Positions 8,634 through 16,498 of a stretch of 64,000 nucleotides of DNA are shown here, piece after piece. A program made the position numbers and the translations under genes. Origin of the DNA: Elusimicrobiota bacterium (GTDB lineage Bacteria > Elusimicrobiota > Elusimicrobia > UBA1565 > UBA9628); NCBI GenBank assembly GCA_027406905.1, contig DAHZHT010000004.1, positions 1-64,000 on the forward strand, in the 5' to 3' direction. The stretch's first letter is position 1, and each line of letters begins with the position of its first letter. Below the pieces are notes generated by a model. The model saw only the letters and a list, made by a program, of their open reading frames with translations, ran no database searches and was not told the DNA's origin.

Positions 8634-10469
8634 ATGACCACCCAACGCAGAAACGATACGCGCAATGTCGCCATCATCGCCCACGTCGATCACGGAAAAA
8701 CAACTCTTGTCGATTCAATGCTCAAGGAAACGGGACTTTTTTCAAGCAAAATGGATCAGCCACAGGAGCAGGTGCTCGATTCAAACCCTTTGGAGAGAGA
8801 AAAGGGAATTACGATTTTAGCCAAGAATACCTCCGTCGTCTATAAGGGAATTACGATCAATATCGTCGACACTCCAGGACACGCCGATTTCGGAAGCGAG
8901 GTCGAACGCGTGCTCAACATGGTGGACGGCTGCATTCTTTTGGCCGACGCGGCGGAAGGCCCGATGCCGCAAACGCGCTTTGTCTTAAGAAAAGCCCTTG
9001 CCTCGGGCCTCAAATGCGTGGTCGTCATCAACAAAATGGACCGCCCCGACGCCCGCCCCCACGATACGGTTAATAAAGTTTTCGATCTTTTCGTCGAGAT
9101 GGAAGCCTCCGAAGAGCAATTGGATTTTCCCATTATTTACGCCTGCGGAAGACAAGGCTGGGCCAGCAATGACTCCGAAAAGATGGGAGAGAATCTTTCC
9201 CCTCTCTTTGAAGCCGTCCTCAAGCACATTCCGGCCCCGGAAGCCGACGAGTCAAAGCCTCTTCAAATGCAAATCACGATGCTCGACTACAGCTCTTATA
9301 TCGGACGCATCGGCATCGGCCGCATTCGCAATGGAAAAATGGCCAAGAATCAGGCGTTGGCCCTTGTTAAAAGCGACGGAAGGATTCTCAACGGAAAACT
9401 AACAAGGCTGGAAAAATATTTCGGGCTTGAACGCCGGGAAGTTCCCCAAGCCTCGGCCGGCGATATCGTGGCCGTCGCCGGTTTTGAGGATATTGACGTG
9501 GGGGACACCTTGGCTTTGGTTGAATCTCCCATCGCCCTTCCAACCATTCAGATTGATGAGCCGACCATGTCCATGGAGTTCATGGTCAACACCAGTCCCT
9601 TGGCCGGACGAGAGGGAAAATTCGTCACCAGCCGGCATATCAAAGAAAGGCTGCTTAAGGAAGCCGAGACCAATGTCGGGCTTAAAATCGAAGCCCTGGG
9701 TGGGGAAGGCCGCTTTCTCGTTTCCGGACGCGGAGAACTTCATTTGGCCGTTCTCATCGAGACAATGCGCAGAGAAGGATACGAACTCGCCGTCTCTCGG
9801 CCCGTCGTCATCGAAAAAACAGAAAACGGACAAGTCCTCGAACCTTACGAACGCCTTATCTTGGATATTCCCAATCAATTTCAAGGCGCGATCATCGAGG
9901 CCCTTGGAAAACGCTCGGCTAAAATGACCCATATGCAGCCGGAGGGAAACTCGCGGCTAAGACTTGAATACATCATATCGGTTCGCGCCCTGATGGGTCT
10001 TAAAAGCGAATTATTGACGACAACCAAGGGCCTGGGCCTCATGCACCACTCCTTTGACGGATACGCGCCCAAAGGCCCCGATCCGGCGCCGCGCCCTAAC
10101 GGCGTTTTAATCGCCAAGGAAGGCGGTCTTGTCACGGCCTATGCCTTGGATCATCTCCAAGACCGCGGCGTTTTTTTCACGGCCCCCGGAGTCGAGGTTT
10201 ATGCGGGGATGATCATCGGCACGAACTCCCGTCAAAATGATCTCGTCGTCAATCCCTGCAAGGCCAAGGCCTTAAGCAATATGCGGACAAAAGCCACCGA
10301 TGAAAAATCGCAACTTGAACCGCCGAAAATATTGACTCTCGAACAGGCCCTGGAATTCATTGATTCAACCGAGCTTCTCGAAGTGACTCCGCAAAACCTC
10401 CGGCTGAGAAAAAAATCGCTGAGCGAGGCCGAGCGGCGCCGAAGCGGAAAAGAAGAAGCCGCGGCTTAA
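8634..10469 (+). CDS. typA: Translational GTPase TypA/BipA
   Basis: TypA is a ribosome-associated GTPase involved in stress and 50S assembly. The 611-aa product has G1 [12 protein letters not shown] near residue 14, [28 protein letters not shown], and the C-terminal domain with [14 protein letters not shown] and [19 protein letters not shown] 8634 has a Shine-Dalgarno-like AAAAGGAT just upstream, so it is preferred over the in-frame TTG at 8616. The last 52 bp of the gene (10418-10469), including the stop codon, are repeated exactly at 15246-15297, bracketing the exported-protein genes downstream. Confidence 0.96.
   Translation: MTTQRRNDTRNVAIIAHVDHGKTTLVDSMLKETGLFSSKMDQPQEQVLDSNPLEREKGITILAKNTSVVYKGITINIVDTPGHADFGSEVERVLNMVDGCILLADAAEGPMPQTRFVLRKALASGLKCVVVINKMDRPDARPHDTVNKVFDLFVEMEASEEQLDFPIIYACGRQGWASNDSEKMGENLSPLFEAVLKHIPAPEADESKPLQMQITMLDYSSYIGRIGIGRIRNGKMAKNQALALVKSDGRILNGKLTRLEKYFGLERREVPQASAGDIVAVAGFEDIDVGDTLALVESPIALPTIQIDEPTMSMEFMVNTSPLAGREGKFVTSRHIKERLLKEAETNVGLKIEALGGEGRFLVSGRGELHLAVLIETMRREGYELAVSRPVVIEKTENGQVLEPYERLILDIPNQFQGAIIEALGKRSAKMTHMQPEGNSRLRLEYIISVRALMGLKSELLTTTKGLGLMHHSFDGYAPKGPDPAPRPNGVLIAKEGGLVTAYALDHLQDRGVFFTAPGVEVYAGMIIGTNSRQNDLVVNPCKAKALSNMRTKATDEKSQLEPPKILTLEQALEFIDSTELLEVTPQNLRLRKKSLSEAERRRSGKEEAAA
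10418..10469 (+). repeat. 52-bp direct repeat, copy 1 (typA 3' end)
   Basis: These are the last 17 codons of typA including TAA. The same 52 bp recur without a mismatch at 15246-15297. The repeats bracket four exported or membrane protein genes. A 3'-end duplication that leaves the host gene intact is what site-specific integration into a gene end produces, but no recombinase is encoded between the copies. Confidence 0.95.
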
Positions 10470-10486
10470 TTCCGCCCGCTTTCACC

Positions 10487-10553
10487 TGGGCCCTTTGCCA
10501 GAGTCCGTCTAGGTCTTTTGGCCCTTCGCGCTGGATTAAAGGAGCAATATAAT
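10487..10553 (+). promoter_or_regulatory. Exported-gene promoter element, instance 2 (leaderless start)
   Basis: The upstream copy TGGGCCCTTTGCC starts at 10487 and the downstream copy TAGGTCTTTTGGCCC at 10510 (23-bp period). The -10 box TATAAT is at 10548-10553, exactly 38 bp after the downstream copy. TATAAT is followed by 6 nt and then ATG 10560, so the predicted transcription start is the A of the start codon. Confidence 0.8.
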
Positions 10554-10559
10554 TACTCC

Positions 10560-11351
10560 ATGAGTAACGACACAGGCTTTCCCCAAGTCATCATGGTTGC
10601 GGCGATTTTGTGCGGGACTATCTTTGTTGATCCTACGCACCTAAGAGCCAATGACGAAAATTCCACGGGAACGAAAAACGCTGTCTCTTGCGGCGGTCCA
10701 GTCACTTGTTTTTACGATCAGCAAAGACGCTTAGATCGCTGGGTCACTGAATGCGACCTGGATTATTACAAACCCAATGATTATGGAGACACCGTCGATA
10801 CTTCCCCCAAAAAATTTTTCATCACGGCCTTTAATTCCATCCTAAAGCAACAAGTGCATTACAACAAGTGGGCACAATCTCATCGGACTAGAACCCTCGC
10901 ATGGGAAATCAATTATCATCTTAACTCCAAACATCCATTTGAACAGTTGCGTTGCTCAGAGCAACTGGAATGTCCTCCACAGTTTATAGAAGAATCTGGA
11001 CGGCTCAATCTGGAAACTCTACTCATTCCGGCATACGAGGCAGAAATCAAAATTCAGGACGTTAAAGATCAATTGAAATCAAGAGTGTCCCATCCTCAAG
11101 CGCTGTTGGACTCCATTCAGAATGCGTCCATGAAGGTTCAGGAATTTCAAGACCTAATCAACGGGCTTAGACCTTTAACCAAACAATGGAGACGTCAAGA
11201 CGGTCAAGCAGATAGCTCAGTCTGCGCTGGACGTTTCCATGTCGAGCCGCAACAATTACCGCCAGATTTCTCAACAAAACTCCGGGGAGCTACCGACGCC
11301 ATGAACAATGCCATCATGCAGATAATGTTGTCCGACCGAGGGCTTCTATGA
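10560..11351 (+). CDS. Exported protein of unknown function
   Basis: Family not recognised. The 263-aa product starts MSNDTGFPQVIMVAAILCG, a signal-peptide-like N-terminus probably ending near THLRA. The mature part contains several cysteines (CGGPVTCF, VTECDLDY, LRCSEQLECPP), which would suit disulfide bonds outside the cytoplasm. Its C-terminal half is helical. ATG 10560 is chosen over the ATG 42 nt upstream because a TATAAT box lies exactly 6 nt before it, making a leaderless mRNA likely, and because the shorter form begins directly with the signal sequence. It is the first gene of the block between the typA repeats. Confidence 0.6.
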   Translation: MSNDTGFPQVIMVAAILCGTIFVDPTHLRANDENSTGTKNAVSCGGPVTCFYDQQRRLDRWVTECDLDYYKPNDYGDTVDTSPKKFFITAFNSILKQQVHYNKWAQSHRTRTLAWEINYHLNSKHPFEQLRCSEQLECPPQFIEESGRLNLETLLIPAYEAEIKIQDVKDQLKSRVSHPQALLDSIQNASMKVQEFQDLINGLRPLTKQWRRQDGQADSSVCAGRFHVEPQQLPPDFSTKLRGATDAMNNAIMQIMLSDRGLL

Positions 11352-11393
11352 AGAAATCCTTTTCAGAACTATGCGAGTAAAGAGAACGACAAT

Positions 11394-12347
11394 ATGACCA
11401 AAAAGAATGCGTTGATAGGCGCGACTATCTTTCTTGAGATATGGACTTGTGTTGGTCTGGTTTACGCTAATGATTCCGGGGATGAATTCAGCCAAACAAG
11501 TTCAATCTTTCAAGAGACAATGAGTCGGGCGAGGGCGCTTAAATTCTCCAATGGCGGAAACAAATCAATATTTACCGCAGCGGGAGAAAACATTAGCGCG
11601 AGTTATAATCCTTTTTGTGATTCAGATGAAAATTATTCTTGTTTTGATTCAGACGATAATGACCCTCCTAAGGAAAACCCTTCCGCTCTCATGATCGCCG
11701 CTGGCGACAAACAACTCAATATGGTTAAAACTCTCATCGCGCAGGGAGTCGCGATCAATAACAAAGACAATCTGGGGAAAACAGCTCTTATGTGCGCCGC
11801 CAATCAAATCTCATTTGATGACAATTCAAACTCATCGTTATCCGCTGCGGCCAAAATTATTCGAATGCTAATCGCGGCTGGCGCCGACATCAATGCAAAG
11901 GATAATGTCGGACGCACAGCGCTCATGTATGCCGCTGGTGGTGCCACGCAAACAGATGACAATTGCGTGGGAGGCGGATATTCGGATGTTATCCAAACGT
12001 TAATCGCCGACGGTGCCACAATAAACGCACGAGACCAGCAAGGGAAAACGGCGCTTATCTATGCCGCTGTTGGATATATCGGAGACTTTCCGGATCACGC
12101 CACATCATACATCAATCCAAGAGAGGATTATCCTGACGGATGTCGCCCTAATGTCATCCGAACCCTCGTTAAGGCCCATGCGGACGTCAATGCCAAGGAC
12201 AAAAATGGTTGGACGGCCCTTAAATATGCCCAATATAATGAGGCTATCGAAATCATGAAGGTTTTAATCGCCTCGGGAGCTCACTGGAAGTGGTTATTGC
12301 CGCCAGATAGTCCGCTTAGAAATCCCTCGGATCAAGATGAAGAATAA
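11394..12347 (+). CDS. Exported ankyrin-repeat protein
   Basis: Ankyrin repeats are protein-binding scaffolds. The 317-aa product has a signal peptide (MTKKNALIGATIFLEIWT..VYA) and an Asp-rich linker. About five repeats follow from residue 95, with the hallmarks GKTALMCAA, GADINAKDNVGRTALMYAA, GATINARDQQGKTALIYAA, ADVNAKDKNGWTALKYA and a final IEIMKVLIASGAHW. Two repeats carry 15-20 residue insertions. AAGAGA upstream serves as a ribosome binding site. The stop overlaps the next gene by 11 nt. A second exported ankyrin protein lies at 15831-16397. The binding partner is unknown. Confidence 0.85.
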   Translation: MTKKNALIGATIFLEIWTCVGLVYANDSGDEFSQTSSIFQETMSRARALKFSNGGNKSIFTAAGENISASYNPFCDSDENYSCFDSDDNDPPKENPSALMIAAGDKQLNMVKTLIAQGVAINNKDNLGKTALMCAANQISFDDNSNSSLSAAAKIIRMLIAAGADINAKDNVGRTALMYAAGGATQTDDNCVGGGYSDVIQTLIADGATINARDQQGKTALIYAAVGYIGDFPDHATSYINPREDYPDGCRPNVIRTLVKAHADVNAKDKNGWTALKYAQYNEAIEIMKVLIASGAHWKWLLPPDSPLRNPSDQDEE

Positions 12348-13572
12348 AAAGCGGGGATTGCCATTAATTGGCGCAATCGCGATTATCGGCATCGGAACCT
12401 TGGTTCATGGGCGCGATAATCGCGAGGGGAAAAGCTCCCGGCAAGACAACGCAAAATTTAGACATGGGGGTCCGCCTTCTCCTGCGGAATCAAAAGAAAT
12501 CAACGTGTTCGTCGGGTATTATGGAGAAGTGATTGAGTTTAGCCTCAATGAAAAGGCGTGGGCGCATATGCGCGGCCCCATTGAAGACGTGCGCATCTAC
12601 CCAAAAACACTTTCGGCGAAACCTGATTTTAATCCGCGCAACTTTCAGAGTTTGGGTTTAAACCAACTCTTGGTTATCCCCAAGGGCCTTCCGCATGGGT
12701 ATCGACAATTGAGCGAACTCATCGCCGCCAAAAAGGCGGAACTGGAAAAACAGCGCCATACGGGGTTGATTCATTATGATATCAAGCGGCCTTCGGGACA
12801 TCTGATTTGGCCCAAAGAAAGCAGGGAGTTTGTGATTGAGAACCTCAATCCCCTTCCATTTACGTATTGGCAAATTTACTCGCAATCGCCCCATGAATTT
12901 TTCATCTGGAATACTGGAATTGACCCAACCGTCTCCAAGGGCCCGGACATGGACAGCCTCGCGCGATATCTAATGGACCGTTTTCCCGCGCCTCCGCTCA
13001 CGCGTCGACAAGAAATTTGGCGAGATATCACATATGCTTCTTTCCGCGCATTCGCATCTTTCATCACTCATAAATCGCTAAGACTATTACTGGTTGGGCG
13101 ACGAGCGCTATTATTTTTCAACTTGATTTTCCTATCCATGATTTTTTTGTCTTACGCGACGAAACGTTCCAAGTTGCGAGCGGCAGGAATACTTCTATTA
13201 ACCTTTTCTAACGCGTTTGCCGCGTTTGCATTTTTTACTTTACTGGCGGCTCAATCGCAATTACTCAATTCACCCAGATCCGCTTTCTTTATCTGCGTTG
13301 AAATCGCGTTCTTTGCCACAATCGCGTTTCTTTGTTGGTTTTTTGCGCGTTTGTGGCAGGCTAAAAACATGAAAACAGTTTTACTGGTTAGCTTCGTCCT
13401 CATCGCCTATCTCGCTTGGGTCCATTACTACGGTTCAAACTCCCCGCTCGGATGGGACTACCTTGATGTATTCGGTTCCAGTATTATCAATGTTCATTTT
13501 CTCGAGGGGATAGCAATAGCAATAACTCTGTTTCTGACGCTTCAGTCCGAAATCCCATGCGAACGCGAATAG
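12337..13572 (+). CDS. Polytopic membrane protein of unknown function
   Basis: No family recognised. The 411-aa product has an N-terminal hydrophobic segment (LPLIGAIAIIGIGTLVHG). A soluble, presumably periplasmic domain of about 220 residues follows, then about five membrane segments in the C-terminal 160 residues (for example LLFFNLIFLSMIFLSYA, LLLTFSNAFAAFAFFTLLAA, TVLLVSFVLIAYLAWVHYYG). It overlaps the ankyrin gene by 11 nt and the next gene by 16 nt, so the three are translationally coupled. A sensor or anchor role within the block is possible but not shown. Confidence 0.6.
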   Translation: MKNKKRGLPLIGAIAIIGIGTLVHGRDNREGKSSRQDNAKFRHGGPPSPAESKEINVFVGYYGEVIEFSLNEKAWAHMRGPIEDVRIYPKTLSAKPDFNPRNFQSLGLNQLLVIPKGLPHGYRQLSELIAAKKAELEKQRHTGLIHYDIKRPSGHLIWPKESREFVIENLNPLPFTYWQIYSQSPHEFFIWNTGIDPTVSKGPDMDSLARYLMDRFPAPPLTRRQEIWRDITYASFRAFASFITHKSLRLLLVGRRALLFFNLIFLSMIFLSYATKRSKLRAAGILLLTFSNAFAAFAFFTLLAAQSQLLNSPRSAFFICVEIAFFATIAFLCWFFARLWQAKNMKTVLLVSFVLIAYLAWVHYYGSNSPLGWDYLDVFGSSIINVHFLEGIAIAITLFLTLQSEIPCERE

Positions 13573-15215
13573 TGCAATTGGCGTTCACTCTGATCATGTT
13601 GCCAGCAGTCACTCTACAGGCCAGCACAATGGGTCTGCCCACGAAAGAACTGTCTCGGCAAAACCCTAAAGCGCTGGCCTGGAAAATCCTGAGAGAGCGC
13701 GGAATAACGCCGGAAAACATACGGAATAAAGTAGAAGAGAAATTTCCTTACGATTATCAGCGCGTCGAGGTAACAGGCATATGGTCTGACGATAAAAATA
13801 GTGAAAAAGACTTCCCGGGCCTTTTTGATAAATCTGTACACCTGTCCCATCTGGCCGATGTAAAGACGGAGTCTTCAAAAATATCCGCCTATTATTACGA
13901 TGTGGAGGACGCATTACATGACAAGGATCATAAAGACATCAGCGCTCGTGCTCTTGCGGCCCTTAAACCCCTGCATAACAAAACTATCAATCAAATTGTT
14001 TGCCATAGTTGGGGTAGCGCTGGAATCTATAACGCGATATTTTTGCGATATATTCACCCGCCAAATACGATATTTGTCGTTGGATCTCCATCTAATGACG
14101 CTGACGCATGGGCCGCTCTAGCCCGATATACGGGCACGACAGTGTATTGGGTTAAGAAAGGACAAGATCAAGCCGCCTATGTCGCCAATTTATTGTCGTC
14201 ATCGCCCCAGAGGACGGTAAGACATGAGACCGATCTTGACTCCCTGTGGAGTTCCTGGAAGGGTCACTGTCTTGACCGCAAAGCCTGCATGCCCCCCATT
14301 CGGTATTATGAAGGCGGGTCAAGCGCGAAAGCGCCCTCAGGGCAATTCCATTTTATGCCGAGATTTGGGAACGGTGGACATACTCGCCTTGGCTACTACA
14401 AAACCCTGTTATCCGATAAGAAAATTCTCCCTCTAATGAGACCTATTTCTTCCCTCAAGAGCGAGGAAGAACGGACTGTTTTTGCCAATGCGGAAAAACA
14501 AGCTGATAATCTTATAGCTCAGGCCAAGGAACAATTAAAGCAAGACGACTTCGCCAAAATCATTGGCCAATCCGGAGGCTCTTCCAAGGAAGACAGCAAG
14601 GTCGCACAAAAGATCAGCGATGAAGAAGAAAGAGAGGCATTGGCGCGCAAGCAGGAAGAAATCAATATGTTGGCGGCGGACGAAGCAAGACAAAATGCGG
14701 CATGGAATTACATTAAGGTAGCCGTTGGCCTTGCATGCTCAAGCCCTCAAGCGTTTTCCAATCAGATAAAAGCTCAAAAGATTGTTAACGCCGGCCTTGA
14801 TGATGACGATCTCTGGTTCTATCTTGACGGCGCGGAGAATGAAGTTGGATGGGAATCCCTAAGCGAGGGAGTCAATTCTTGTCAGGATTCCATCATTAAT
14901 CAGATGTTGTCCTCAAAATCTCCCGTTCCCGCTTCGTGGATTTTAATCTGGGCAAAACGCTACAGAGAAAGCCACCCCAACCTTATCAAAAGATTTGTTA
15001 CAACGCTCTCCGACTTTTTCACCGCTCTGGGAAAATTTCTTGATAGCCTCGCCCCGCCTTCTTCTCCTGGTTCGAGCGAAGGCGATAACGGCGGCGGGGG
15101 AAGTGGCGGAGGCCGAACATACGGAAACTCGCATTTCCAATATCATGCCGGGCTTGCGGATAGCCAGTTGCGCGGAATCGCGAGCGGCAACATGAACTTT
15201 GACGGAGGATTTTGA
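13557..15215 (+). CDS. Exported alpha/beta-hydrolase (lipase-like) candidate with Gly-rich tail
   Basis: The 552-aa product has a signal peptide (MRTRIVQLAFTLIMLPAVTLQA). Near residue 151 it has CHSWGSAGIYNA after a hydrophobic strand, which resembles the GxSxG nucleophile elbow of lipases with Cys in place of the first Gly. A strand VVGSPSNDADAW follows, and a His in GNGGHTRLGYY could complete a triad. Next come a helical Glu/Lys/Gln-rich stretch (about 300-380) and a C-terminal region ending in a Gly/Ser-rich tail (GDNGGGGSGGG). The lipase assignment rests on the motif only. It is the last gene before the second typA repeat. Confidence 0.5.
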   Translation: MRTRIVQLAFTLIMLPAVTLQASTMGLPTKELSRQNPKALAWKILRERGITPENIRNKVEEKFPYDYQRVEVTGIWSDDKNSEKDFPGLFDKSVHLSHLADVKTESSKISAYYYDVEDALHDKDHKDISARALAALKPLHNKTINQIVCHSWGSAGIYNAIFLRYIHPPNTIFVVGSPSNDADAWAALARYTGTTVYWVKKGQDQAAYVANLLSSSPQRTVRHETDLDSLWSSWKGHCLDRKACMPPIRYYEGGSSAKAPSGQFHFMPRFGNGGHTRLGYYKTLLSDKKILPLMRPISSLKSEEERTVFANAEKQADNLIAQAKEQLKQDDFAKIIGQSGGSSKEDSKVAQKISDEEEREALARKQEEINMLAADEARQNAAWNYIKVAVGLACSSPQAFSNQIKAQKIVNAGLDDDDLWFYLDGAENEVGWESLSEGVNSCQDSIINQMLSSKSPVPASWILIWAKRYRESHPNLIKRFVTTLSDFFTALGKFLDSLAPPSSPGSSEGDNGGGGSGGGRTYGNSHFQYHAGLADSQLRGIASGNMNFDGGF

Positions 15216-15245
15216 TTCCACGCTCACCCTCCCAAAATTCTGACA

Positions 15246-15297
15246 GCTGAGCGAGGCCGAGCGGCGCCGAAGCGGAAAAGAAGAAGCCGCGGCTTAA
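15246..15297 (+). repeat. 52-bp direct repeat, copy 2 (typA 3'-end duplicate)
   Basis: This is a perfect copy of 10418-10469 lying in intergenic DNA 31 bp after the lipase-like gene. It has no start and is not expected to be translated. With copy 1 it delimits a segment of about 4.8 kb (10470-15245). The 100-odd bases between it and the next promoter-like TATCAT (15415-15420) show no other clear feature. Confidence 0.95.
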
Positions 15298-15438
15298 ACC
15301 GAAGAGTATCCTCGATGAGAAAGCGTCGGTTGTTCGGGCAATGGCCGCGACTTTCTGCCTGTTGCCTCATGGGTTTTGATTTAATCCCCAGCGAAGAATA
15401 TGGCGCGAGTATGCTATCATAGACAAGAGAGGAATAAG

Positions 15439-15834
15439 ATGAAAATGTCAACAATTAAGATTCTCGCATTCGCTGTTCTGTGTTTAACCCTTATCAGCGC
15501 GTCTTCACGGGCAGAGGAAAGCGTCGAAGCTCAAGTCGCGAAATCTGGGAAAACTTTCGATTTAGTTTTAGCCCGAGGCGGAATGGGAGGATTTCCCAGC
15601 GGCATGGGTCCCGGAGGCCTTCAGAATTTCAAGATAAAGAAAAAAGACGCATCAAAAAAACCTGAAATATCAGATGATTACGGAAAACACTGCGAGAGAT
15701 CCGTAGACGTCATCATGCCCGGATGTCGAGACAAGAAACATAAAAAAACGAAATCTCCGAAAAAGCCCGCTATTCCGTCTAACAACGACACGGGATCTCA
15801 AATCATTATCATTAAGAAGGGGTCAAAGAAATGA
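15439..15834 (+). CDS. Small exported basic protein of unknown function
   Basis: Not recognised. The 131-aa product starts at ATG 15439, with AGAGG about 8 nt upstream and a TATCAT -10-like box at 15415-15420. It has a signal peptide (ILAFAVLCLTLISASSRAEE), a Gly/Met-rich patch (RGGMGGFPSGMGPGG), two cysteines (KHCERSV, PGCRDKK) and a Lys/Pro-rich tail. Its stop overlaps the start of the following ankyrin gene (ATGA), so the two are coupled and may act together outside the cytoplasm. Confidence 0.65.
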   Translation: MKMSTIKILAFAVLCLTLISASSRAEESVEAQVAKSGKTFDLVLARGGMGGFPSGMGPGGLQNFKIKKKDASKKPEISDDYGKHCERSVDVIMPGCRDKKHKKTKSPKKPAIPSNNDTGSQIIIIKKGSKK

Positions 15835-16397
15835 AAAAAACACTTTTAGCGCTTGGAACTATTGTTTTATTAGTGGCAACTCAGTCTCCGCTCAAAGCTC
15901 AAGACTTTCAGATGCAAATCAACGCCGCTCAAAAAGCGTTCCTCTCTTCCCCTTCCATAAAAAACGTGCAAACTCGGATTAAAAACGCCAATTACATGGC
16001 CTTAATGACCGCCGCCTGCGTCAAAAACGACGCAACGGGAGTCGCCAAAGTTCTCAACGCAATGCCCAAGGGCGCGGTCAACCATATCTATAACAATTTG
16101 GCCGGACATCACGGAGCCGGAGTTATCTGGTGCGCGGTGGGCTTTCAAAATACTGTCATGGTCAAAGTGATGCTGGATCACGGAGCCGCGCTTGACGGAA
16201 AAAGCGCGACCGGCTGGACTCTCGCGATGGAAGCCGCCGCCACGGGAAATGACGTCATTGTCCGCATGTTGCACTCTCACGGGGCTAATTTCTGCGCAAA
16301 AAACAAAGACGGACAAACTGCGGCGGATATGGCCAAATCCTACGGCTTCCCCCAAATCGCCCAAGAAATTAAATCTTGGACTAAAGCTTGCCGTTAA
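15831..16397 (+). CDS. Exported ankyrin-repeat protein (short)
   Basis: The 188-aa product has a signal peptide (MKKTLLALGTIVLLVATQSPLKAQ) and about four ankyrin-like repeats from residue 55. The clearest are VKVMLDHGAALDGKSATGWTLAMEAA and the next repeat with GANFCAKNKDGQTAADMAKS. It overlaps the preceding gene by 4 nt. It is related in design to the ankyrin gene at 11394 but lies outside the typA-repeat-bounded segment. A perfect palindrome follows 2 nt after the stop codon. Confidence 0.8.
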   Translation: MKKTLLALGTIVLLVATQSPLKAQDFQMQINAAQKAFLSSPSIKNVQTRIKNANYMALMTAACVKNDATGVAKVLNAMPKGAVNHIYNNLAGHHGAGVIWCAVGFQNTVMVKVMLDHGAALDGKSATGWTLAMEAAATGNDVIVRMLHSHGANFCAKNKDGQTAADMAKSYGFPQIAQEIKSWTKACR

Positions 16398-16399
16398 AC

Positions 16400-16420
16400 A
16401 AATAGGGACAGTCCCTATTT
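16400..16420. repeat. REP-like perfect palindrome
   Basis: AAATAGGGAC, a central A, then GTCCCTATTT: 10-bp arms with a 1-nt centre. A near-identical palindrome occurs at 34876-34898, sharing the core ATAGGGACAGTCCCTAT. Such elements resemble REP sequences mobilised in trans by REP-associated transposases. It could also act as a bidirectional transcription end after the ankyrin gene. Confidence 0.8.
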
Positions 16421-16425
16421 ACCAC

Positions 16426-16492
16426 TAGGTCCTTTTTCACCGCCTTCCTAGGTCTTTTGGCCCAGGCGAAGACTGGCAAATCCTGATACGAT
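16426..16492 (+). promoter_or_regulatory. Exported-gene promoter element, instance 3 (leaderless start)
   Basis: The upstream copy TAGGTCCTTTTTC starts at 16426 and the downstream copy TAGGTCTTTTGGCCC at 16449 (23-bp period). The -10 box TACGAT is at 16487-16492, exactly 38 bp after the downstream copy. A 6-nt gap then leads to ATG 16499, so the transcript should begin with the start codon. Confidence 0.78.
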
Positions 16493-16498
16493 TGTGCT

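Noticed and set aside
15377-15420. Possible seventh instance of the exported-gene element before 15439
   Set aside because: A TATCAT box is present, but no TAGG-type copies occur at the required positions.
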